This document shows, piece after piece, positions 1-4,433 of a stretch of 6,657 bases of DNA (the stretch's first letter is position 1; the number at the start of each line of letters is the position of its first letter). Under the pieces are notes generated by a model. That model did not search any database and had not been told where the DNA came from. It was given only the letters and a program-made list of their open reading frames with translations. The position numbers were made by a program, and so were the translations under genes. Source of the stretch: Phycisphaerales bacterium (GTDB lineage Bacteria > Planctomycetota > Phycisphaerae > Tepidisphaerales > Tepidisphaeraceae); assembly GCA_003153655.1 (NCBI GenBank), contig PMAK01000003.1, positions 208 through 6,864 of the forward strand, given 5' to 3'.

Positions 1-2
1 AA

Positions 3-77
3 GCTCTCAATGCGTACTGGACCGCCGCCTTAAAACAAAATTCTGACGCTATCGGACAAATGAGTGCTTGGAGTTGA
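3..77 (+). CDS. 3' end of an unidentified gene (partial)
   Basis: An open frame runs in from the left edge and ends at TGA 75-77, giving a 24-residue C-terminal tail that includes NAYWTAALKQNSDAIGQM. The tail is amphipathic and reads like real protein, while the other two plus frames are stopped by about position 45. I cannot identify the family from so short a tail. It lies 44 bp upstream of the endonuclease start on the same strand, so the two could share a transcript. The call could be wrong, because 24 codons without a stop can occur by chance. Confidence 0.4.
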   Translation, partial: ALNAYWTAALKQNSDAIGQMSAWS

Positions 78-121
78 CTAAGCTGGCAGGTCGGTTCTGT
101 TCTCGCTAATGTTCGCCCACC

Positions 122-886
122 GTGGCGAAACAAAATCTGATGCAAACTGCTCTCGCGAGACTCCGATCTCGTGGCGACGATATATTGTGTACGTCACACG
201 CTGAGGCAATTCTTGCCAATGACTTCCCTGACGCCTTGAAAGATATCGCGGATGTACTGGCTGGCTTCTCGATTCAAGTTGAAGAGTTTGTGCGCGGTGG
301 CGGCGGCGAATCGCCAATTACGCAGCGACTGCGGCAAGCATTTGAAGAAAAGAAATGGACGAAAAGAGAGTTTCAGATACGGAAACTTATAGATGATCGG
401 CAAACTCAGGCAACCAGTCACTCCGTTGACCATGTGAAAGTCTTTGATAACGGTACCCTCGCGTTGGAAATTGAATGGAACAATAAGGATCCATTCTACG
501 ATCGAGATCTGGATAACTTTAAGCGATTGCATGCCGACGGAGGAATCAGCGCCGGCATAATAGTTACGCGAGGGCGATCTCTTCAGGACAACCTATCCGC
601 CCGACTACTAACCTTCGCCAGGCGAAAGAATGTTTTAGGTTTCGCCGATTTGGATCAATACGAATATCATCCAACTCCCCGCCAGATAAAGGCCATTAAA
701 CAGCTGGAGGCGAAGGGTAACCCATTCAGCGAGGCGTGGGTGTCAGTATTCAAAGCCGACAAGTTTGGCGAGGCTACGACGCATTGGAAAAAACTAGAAA
801 GCCGAGTGACACGGGGCGCCGGCAATCCGTGCCCTCTCTTGCTTATGGGTCTGCCCGCAAACATCGTCGTCGATTCTGATCGATAA
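122..886 (+). CDS. Type II restriction endonuclease, BglII/BstYI family
   Basis: A 254-residue protein that should cut double-stranded DNA at a GATC-centred palindrome, as BglII (AGATCT) and BstYI (RGATCY) do. The recognisable core is residues 101-151: a D103 position, then LALEIEWNNKDPFYDRDL (113-130), then a strand ending IIVTRG (146-151). Aligned by eye with BglII (D84, E93, Q95), the metal-binding set is D103, E116 and E118. This gives E-x-E where BglII has E-x-Q, and about four extra residues between the Asp and the Glu. The C-terminal GAGNPCPLLLMGLP (232-245) matches the family's closing strand. The size is slightly above BglII (223 aa) and BstYI (about 200 aa). GTG 122 is the first usable start after the in-frame TAA at 107-109, and ATG 140 is the alternative; neither has a clear Shine-Dalgarno sequence. 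The methyltransferase gene faces it, 2 bp beyond its stop. Family assignment is firm; the exact target site is inferred. Confidence 0.88.
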   Translation: MAKQNLMQTALARLRSRGDDILCTSHAEAILANDFPDALKDIADVLAGFSIQVEEFVRGGGGESPITQRLRQAFEEKKWTKREFQIRKLIDDRQTQATSHSVDHVKVFDNGTLALEIEWNNKDPFYDRDLDNFKRLHADGGISAGIIVTRGRSLQDNLSARLLTFARRKNVLGFADLDQYEYHPTPRQIKAIKQLEAKGNPFSEAWVSVFKADKFGEATTHWKKLESRVTRGAGNPCPLLLMGLPANIVVDSDR

Positions 887-888
887 AA

Positions 889-1551
889 TCATCCGAATAA
901 CGGGATTTGATTCCGACTATTTTTGGAGTGATTTGAATACGTGCGCCAAGTCGGCTCATAATCCTGATTCGCCTGATTTCCCCACATCAACCATCCCCGA
1001 CGTATGCCGCGAGCAAAAAGCTCTAGATAGGGTCCCGGGCTACAAGATTCAATTATGTCGTATTGTTCGTCAGGTTTGCGGCTATGCTCGCGCTTACGTG
1101 TCGCAATGTAATTTACTTGGCGACGTCCTGGGGCCAATGTACGAGCATTGCTGCCCCGCACACCGAAAAGAAGCACTTCGGTGACGTTTCGAAAATAAAA
1201 ACCGACGCCGCGACCATCCGGTCCGCCATCTTTACGAATCTTATGCCATACGATATTCGTCTTGTATCCAAATCCCCAAGCCTCCATCACTCTTATTCCT
1301 TCTGGTAGAAGCGCATTTGGAACCCAAAGGTATAGGTGAGCTGTACTGCAACAGACAGGTTCTACTGGTAGAGAACAAATTTCATTCAATGACAGCGTCG
1401 AGTACCGAGCCAATCGTCGATGCTCCGGCGCAACTTTGCCTGTTCGATTTTGGAACTGCCAGGGTGGATCTGCTAGGATCGTCGCAAAGCGTCGATTGCC
1501 GACAAAACCGGGGAGGCTCTGAAGGCTATTGGGCACTACGGCTTTCACCAT
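889..1551 (-). CDS. MT-A70 family adenine-N6 DNA methyltransferase
   Basis: A 220-residue enzyme expected to transfer methyl from S-adenosylmethionine to N6 of adenine, and so to protect host DNA from the neighbouring endonuclease. The catalytic motif DPPW is at residues 28-31, after the strand FATIL. HLYLWVPN (72-79), KTNIVWHK (97-104), the REHSRKPDE segment (154-162) and the SAM-side motif PYLELFAR (174-181) follow in normal MT-A70 order. The length fits a complete single-domain member with no separate target-recognition domain. The start ATG is preceded by an in-frame TGA two codons upstream, which fixes the N-terminus; no strong ribosome-binding site is visible. It is convergent with the endonuclease gene (stops 2 bp apart), which makes the two a probable restriction-modification pair. 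M.BglII, as I recall, is an N4-cytosine enzyme, so an MT-A70 partner would mean adenine protection here. An orphan MT-A70 role is the alternative. Confidence 0.88.
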   Translation of the reverse strand: MVKAVVPNSLQSLPGFVGNRRFATILADPPWQFQNRTGKVAPEHRRLARYSTLSLNEICSLPVEPVCCSTAHLYLWVPNALLPEGIRVMEAWGFGYKTNIVWHKIRKDGGPDGRGVGFYFRNVTEVLLFGVRGSNARTLAPGRRQVNYIATRKREHSRKPDEQYDIIESCSPGPYLELFARGIRRGWLMWGNQANQDYEPTWRTYSNHSKNSRNQIPLFG

Positions 1552-1586
1552 ATTTCAGAATGTAGCGCAAGTTCACCTCAGTATCA

Positions 1587-1615
1587 ATTCTATTCCCATC
1601 ACCTAACAAGGTGAT
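1587..1615 (-). promoter_or_regulatory. Possible methyltransferase promoter with operator-like inverted repeat
   Basis: On the minus strand, TAGAAT (1592-1587) matches the -10 consensus at five of six positions and lies about 35 bp before the methyltransferase ATG. No good -35 box is present at 16-17 bp. Instead the expected -35 area is filled by a perfect inverted repeat, ATCACCT-AACA-AGGTGAT (1598-1615). A further TCACCT half-site is at 1573-1578. This arrangement suits a regulator-bound promoter, as is common in restriction-modification systems, but no controller gene is seen. The repeat could also be a short hairpin. Confidence 0.35.
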
Positions 1616-1643
1616 CCACACGGATTAAGGAGCTTTGGAGATT

Positions 1644-1718
1644 GTGCCTAGCCGACCCAAAGCGACTAAGGCTATTATGAAGGACGGCTCCGGCCCCATG
1701 ATTTTTCCGCACCGTTGA
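1644..1718 (+). CDS. Possible 24-codon leader ORF upstream of the DUF1844 gene
   Basis: GTG 1644 opens a 24-codon frame ending at TGA 1716-1718. GGAG at 1637-1640 is close upstream, and AAGGAG at 1628-1633 is a stronger site but further away. The peptide is short and basic, contains RPKATKAIMKDGSG and resembles no family I know. It ends 44 bp before the DUF1844 start. An ORF this short can arise by chance, so the call is weak. Confidence 0.15.
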   Translation: MPSRPKATKAIMKDGSGPMIFPHR

Positions 1719-1762
1719 GTAACAATGTGTCGGTATTCTGAGATTCACAAACAGGAGCTCCC

Positions 1763-2206
1763 ATGGCCGAAGAAAAACCCTCTCTGCACATCGACACCGA
1801 TTGGAAAAAGCAGGCCCAGGAAGAAAAAAAGCGTCTCGTCGAGGATGAAGCCCGCAAAGCCAAGGAATCCGCCCCGGCTGCCTCTGCCACAATTCCCGGC
1901 TCACCCCAGGCACCCGCCCGTCCCGGCGCCACCGCGACGCGAGGCCGCCCCGAAATCCCCGCAGCCAATTTCGCCACCCTCGTCCAATCCATCCTCACCC
2001 AGATTCTCTACTATCTGGGCGACCTCACTTCCCGAGGCGGCGAGCCAAACGTCAACCTCGACATGGCCAAACACCAGATTGACATCCTCGGCGTGCTAGA
2101 AGAAAAAACCCGCAACAACATCACCGAAGAAGAAAAACAACTCCTGGACTCAGCCCTATACGAAACCCGAATGCGCTACGTCAGCGTCGCATCGCAATTC
2201 ACATAA
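1763..2206 (+). CDS. DUF1844 domain protein
   Basis: A 147-residue soluble protein of unknown biochemical function. Residues 1-35 are highly charged and begin with an acidic/Trp stretch (HIDTDWKKQAQEEKKR, 9-24) likely to form a helix. Residues 36-65 are Ala/Pro-rich linker. Residues 68-146 form the helical DUF1844 domain: FATLVQSILTQILYYLG (70-86), then NLDMAKHQIDILGVLEEKT (98-116) and a final helix around ALYETRMRYV (131-140). The domain is widespread in Planctomycetota and some Deltaproteobacteria and Acidobacteria. The start is well supported: AGGAG at 1753-1757 lies five bases before the ATG. No signal peptide or membrane segment is apparent. It is transcribed toward the RNase HII-like gene, with a long inverted repeat between them. 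The domain call is confident; no function should be inferred beyond that. Confidence 0.88.
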   Translation: MAEEKPSLHIDTDWKKQAQEEKKRLVEDEARKAKESAPAASATIPGSPQAPARPGATATRGRPEIPAANFATLVQSILTQILYYLGDLTSRGGEPNVNLDMAKHQIDILGVLEEKTRNNITEEEKQLLDSALYETRMRYVSVASQFT

Positions 2207-2225
2207 AATCAAGCAAAGATCAGAA

Positions 2226-2320
2226 CCGCAGAGACACGGAGAGCGCAGAGAAGGACGCAGAGAAATGCCTGTTTGCCCCCGACAATAATCTTCTCTGCGT
2301 CTTCCTCCGCGTCTCTGCGG
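2226..2320. repeat. Imperfect long inverted repeat of GCAGAGA-type units, probable shared 3' hairpin
   Basis: The left arm (2226-2264, beginning CCGCAGAGAC and ending GACGCAGAGAA) pairs with the right arm (2291-2320, beginning TTCTCTGCGTC and ending GTCTCTGCGG) around a 26-nt loop. The left arm holds one extra nine-base unit (AGCGCAGAG); outside it only a few mismatches break the stem. Each arm is itself built from short GCAGAG repeats. The element fills the gap between two convergent genes, so it could end or protect both transcripts. Similar CGCAGAGA repeats are dispersed in many environmental bacterial genomes, which also suggests a mobile or REP-like origin. No U-tract typical of an intrinsic terminator follows the stem. 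Confidence 0.8.
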
Positions 2321-2339
2321 CTCAACGGCTCACTGTATT

Positions 2340-3311
2340 TCATCTGCTACGAATCAATTCCTCATCCGCGATCCCCAGTTCCCGGCGCTTGATGTCGATA
2401 TCCCGCAGAAACCGCGTCCCATCGTTGTAATACCCAGCCGTCGGCACAACCTCCGGCATATGTCCCGCCCAGAACGCATTGAATCGCCGCATCAGCGCTT
2501 CGCGAAGATATTTGCTCAGCATCGACGCCAGCGCTACCGCCATGCACTGCATCTCCGCCTTTTCGCGGAAGAGGATGCGAACTGAATTCCCTTTTGCATG
2601 CAGCCGGTATTCGCTATGCCCATCCTGTTCCCGCACCACTTCCAAAGACCATTCATCAAACATCAGCCGCAGCAGCGAGCCATAATGTTCCCGCCCACCC
2701 TGGCGATCGCAGAAGATGGTCATCGGCTCCCCGCCAAATCGTTTCAGCAAATAGTCCAGATGAATCGCCGTCACCGAAAATAGCACCGAAGCCTTGTTCC
2801 GCGTCGCATTCATCAGCTGATTAAGCCGTCGCTCTAAAACGACCCGAGCCGCCAGATAAACGCATTTCGTTTGCGTACGCCCCATTTCAGCCCGCAGCGC
2901 GTTGGCGAACATCTGAATCGGCAAAGCCGCCTGCTCCAGCGGAAACGCCTCATCCTCCGTCGGCCGATACCACGGATAATCCGGCATCTCCTCCAAAACA
3001 TGATCCGCCATCTTCCCCAGCGCCTCGCACAGATCAGCCGGCATCTCCCCGCTCGCACAAAGCACCGCCAAAACCGACCGCTCCAGCTCCTTCAGCCCAT
3101 TGGCCGGCGAATAAACCAGCTTGCTGTCATTCACATGGAGCTTCCGCCCCGAAACCAGGCGGTTCTTGCTCACAACCTTGGAAAGCCGCTTCCAAAGGCA
3201 TGGAAGCTCGTCCGGCCGCACTTGCGAACCCAAATCAAACGCGCAGCAACCCACCACCAGCGGCCCCAAAAGCGGCCCATATCCCGCCTCATCTATCCCG
3301 GCTACGATCAT
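2340..3311 (-). CDS. Divergent ribonuclease HII-like protein
   Basis: A 323-residue homologue of RNase HII, the enzyme that nicks DNA 5' of embedded ribonucleotides and removes RNA from hybrids. The N-terminal signature VAGIDEAGYGPLLGPLVV (3-20) supplies D7 and E8. NDSKLVY (61-67) matches the DSK motif, FCDRQGG (200-206) supplies the third acidic residue D202, ALASMLSKYLREALM (260-274) corresponds to the usual AASILAK..RD helix, and GYYNDGTRFL (293-302) resembles the C-terminal GYGT motif. Three oddities stand out. The GRG ribose-sensing motif reads GYG. E271 sits where RNase HII has its fourth catalytic Asp. Roughly 100 residues (about 80-180) are inserted between the DSK motif and D202, against a usual length near 200. 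The start ATG has no obvious Shine-Dalgarno sequence; TATAAT lies 14-19 bases before it, with no matching -35. Homology is clear; true RNase HII activity is less certain. Confidence 0.82.
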   Translation of the reverse strand: MIVAGIDEAGYGPLLGPLVVGCCAFDLGSQVRPDELPCLWKRLSKVVSKNRLVSGRKLHVNDSKLVYSPANGLKELERSVLAVLCASGEMPADLCEALGKMADHVLEEMPDYPWYRPTEDEAFPLEQAALPIQMFANALRAEMGRTQTKCVYLAARVVLERRLNQLMNATRNKASVLFSVTAIHLDYLLKRFGGEPMTIFCDRQGGREHYGSLLRLMFDEWSLEVVREQDGHSEYRLHAKGNSVRILFREKAEMQCMAVALASMLSKYLREALMRRFNAFWAGHMPEVVPTAGYYNDGTRFLRDIDIKRRELGIADEELIRSR

Positions 3312-3330
3312 GGGGCGGGATTATACTGAC

Positions 3331-3358
3331 TTGACAATCCGCGCCGCCTAAATAGATT
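3331..3358 (+). promoter_or_regulatory. Candidate promoter of the tRNA-Asp locus
   Basis: A consensus -35 box TTGACA (3331-3336) is followed after 16 bp by TAGATT (3353-3358), which matches the -10 consensus at four of six positions. Transcription would start near 3365, about 28 bases before the tRNA 5' end. If the promoter is real, it now drives a truncated tRNA and the sequence behind it. Confidence 0.4.
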
Positions 3359-3392
3359 GAATAAAACTTTGAGCACAAGCGAAAAAGTGGAC

Positions 3393-3436
3393 GGGGGCGT
3401 AGCTCAATTGGATAGAGTACCGGACTGTCGATCTGA
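3393..3436 (+). pseudogene. 5' half of a tRNA-Asp(GUC) gene, truncated after the anticodon arm
   Basis: The acceptor strand GGGGGCG (3393-3399), TA, D-stem GCTC/GAGT (3402-3405 with 3415-3418, one G-U pair) around AATTGGATA, and anticodon arm CCGGA-CTGTCGA (3420-3431) are all canonical. The anticodon GTC at 3427-3429 specifies Asp. The 3' anticodon strand reads TCTGA (3432-3436), which leaves a G-U pair and a C-A mismatch. After that no T-arm and no strand complementary to the acceptor follow in the expected distance. The gene is therefore cut near the 3' side of the anticodon loop, a common integrase crossover site. The 3' half was not found elsewhere in the window. Confidence 0.7.
3410..3426 (+). 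repeat. 17-bp inverted repeat, tRNA copy (possible att core)
   Basis: GGATAGAGTACCGGACT spans the D-loop GG, the 3' D-stem, the 5' anticodon stem and the first two loop bases, and stops exactly before the GTC anticodon. Its perfect reverse complement is at 3571-3587. The match does not extend at either end. Confidence 0.75.
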
Positions 3437-3675
3437 GTCCCAAGCCCATAACTACATTCACTGTGCCCATTTGTGATTTGTGAACTGGACACAACATACC
3501 TGATACGGACTCAAAAAACAAACCGGCCGGGCGTAGTCGGGCGTAGTCGCGTCGATTTTGGCTGAAATTTAGTCCGGTACTCTATCCTTATGCCTCTAAA
3601 GTTTGGCCGCGACGGCTCAAGCCAAGTTGGCCTGCTATCGATACAACAACTAACGCCATAAACAGGGGAAGGTAA
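3427..3675. other. Gene-free junction region between truncated tRNA and phage-like genes
   Basis: I see no convincing coding sequence here. The region contains a 7-bp tandem repeat TTTGTGA (3470-3483), a 10-bp tandem repeat GGCGTAGTCG (3530-3549), a TGAGTCC/GGACTCA pair (3434-3440 with 3507-3513) nested inside the 17-bp inverted repeat, and the palindrome CCGGCCGG (3523-3530). Short repeats near a tRNA-borne core resemble the arm sites of a phage attachment region, but this is inference. It could equally be debris from a recombination event. Confidence 0.4.
3571..3587 (-). repeat. 17-bp inverted repeat, second copy of the tRNA-Asp segment
   Basis: Read on the minus strand this is GGATAGAGTACCGGACT, identical to 3410-3426. 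The minus-strand bases just before it (GAGGCATAA) faintly resemble the tRNA acceptor/TA junction with most of the D-arm missing, which hints at a degenerate tRNA-Asp copy. The sequence after it is not tRNA-like. Confidence 0.7.
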
Positions 3676-3948
3676 ATGACTCAACACACCAGCAGCAAGG
3701 CGAGAATCGTCTATTACCGGCTAATCAGAAAAGAACCGCCGCCGGAAGGTTGGGAGTATTTCGTTATTAAAGAGACAACAACAGCCGGTATTCTAAAGGG
3801 CAACCATTTCATCGCCGCACAGTCTGAATCTGATGCCGAGAGAATCATCGCCGAAGATTACCGGACACAAGGCAGTCTGTGCGCAATCGTCCGAGACGCA
3901 CGGGGACACCCTACTAGGGGTCAACTCCGTCATTCTCGGCGGGCGTGA
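3676..3948 (+). CDS. Hypothetical small protein, 90 aa
   Basis: The start is supported by a purine-rich AGGGGAAGG (3664-3672) before the ATG. The protein opens with a Ser/Thr-rich stretch, then RIVYYRLIRKEPPPEGWEYF (10-29, likely strand-turn-strand). A mixed segment follows with ESDAERIIAEDY (46-57) as a probable helix. The last dozen residues are strongly basic and overlap the convergent 91-aa gene by 35 bp, so the native C-terminus may have been replaced or extended at a junction. I do not recognise a family. Its size and position beside phage-like genes suggest an accessory gene of the element. Confidence 0.55.
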   Translation: MTQHTSSKARIVYYRLIRKEPPPEGWEYFVIKETTTAGILKGNHFIAAQSESDAERIIAEDYRTQGSLCAIVRDARGHPTRGQLRHSRRA

Positions 3949-4189
3949 TATCAATCGCATCCCGCATGTGGGCCATCATTGTTTGCCGCAACTCATCATT
4001 GCCCCACACAGCGGTCAACACCGGGATTGAATCGCCCCTGTTGATGGCAGATACCGCGATGGCGTCATATCGCTCATACAAATGCGTGATAATGTCCGAC
4101 AGAGTGCAAAGACCGATGGGGCGCTGCTCCAACTCTCGCGGATTCACAAGCTCAAAACGTGAATCGTTGCGCGTATCGTTATCGTGCAT
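3914..4189 (-). CDS. Hypothetical protein, 91 aa, last gene of the phage-like run
   Basis: An acidic, soluble protein with no signal peptide or membrane segment. The central LCTLSDIITHLYERYDAIAV (27-46) should be helical, and VWGNDELRQTMMAHMRDAI (61-79) a second helix. GAGGGG, eight bases upstream of the ATG, is a good ribosome-binding site and lies inside the preceding HTH gene; the two reading frames overlap by 11 bp. This organisation implies one transcript with the upstream genes. No family is recognised. The near-palindrome at its stop (3906-3921) lacks a U-tract and is not called a terminator. Confidence 0.6.
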   Translation of the reverse strand: MHDNDTRNDSRFELVNPRELEQRPIGLCTLSDIITHLYERYDAIAVSAINRGDSIPVLTAVWGNDELRQTMMAHMRDAIDITPAENDGVDP

Positions 4190-4433
4190 GTGTCGATCCC
4201 CTCAACCCGGCTAGATGACTTAATAGCGACGATCCCACAGGCTTGGGCATTTCATTTCGTCGCCGGTTGATGGCTTTGCGGATTGTCTTCAAATCAGATT
4301 CATCCACGCGGCGATACCCATCAACACGATGAATCTTAATACCCGGTACTGCGTTTAAACGTAGCACATCCACCACAAGCCTAGGTGGGACGTTCAACCT
4401 GTTCGCTGTTTCAGCAATGGATAAGAGCTTCAT
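4179..4433 (-). CDS. Small helix-turn-helix DNA-binding protein (excisionase/MerR-like)
   Basis: An 84-residue protein. Residues 4-15 (LSIAETANRLNV) form the typical first helix and turn of a MerR/excisionase-type winged HTH. PRLVVDVLRLNAV (17-29) is the recognition helix, and KIHRVDGYRRVDESDLKTI (33-51) is the wing and following helix. Residues 52-62 are basic. The family's usual jobs are excision-directionality factor or transcriptional regulator. Its ATG overlaps the TGA of the virion-protein gene as ATGA (4430-4433), so translation is probably coupled, and its end overlaps the 91-aa gene. A regulator tied to a structural gene is unusual; near a tRNA att site an excisionase role is also possible. 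The fold call is reasonable, but the role is open. Confidence 0.7.
   Translation of the reverse strand: MKLLSIAETANRLNVPPRLVVDVLRLNAVPGIKIHRVDGYRRVDESDLKTIRKAINRRRNEMPKPVGSSLLSHLAGLRGSTHAR

Noticed and set aside
74..112. TTGACT with TAATGT as an endonuclease promoter
   Set aside because: Spacing is about 27 bp, and no -10-like sequence lies at 16-18 bp.
933..1565. Plus-strand ORFs of about 80 codons across the methyltransferase gene
   Set aside because: They lie opposite a clear MT-A70 coding sequence, lack family resemblance and are shadows of it.
3312..3350. TATAAT on the minus strand 14-19 bases before the RNase HII-like start as a promoter
   Set aside because: No -35 box lies at 16-18 bp, and the -10 would be too close to the ATG to leave a ribosome-binding site; kept only as a note in the gene entry.
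2479..3351. Plus-strand ORFs of 60-150 codons across the RNase HII-like gene
   Set aside because: Arg/Pro-rich composition typical of the antisense of a GC-rich gene; the minus-strand frame carries the conserved motifs.
3393..3600. Group I or other intron inside tRNA-Asp
   Set aside because: No 3' exon completing the T-arm and acceptor stem was found downstream, and no intron core was recognised.
3393..3675. tmRNA gene
   Set aside because: The 5' end is a standard tRNA-Asp with D-arm and GUC anticodon, not a tmRNA start, and no tag-peptide frame or 3' tRNA-like end is present.
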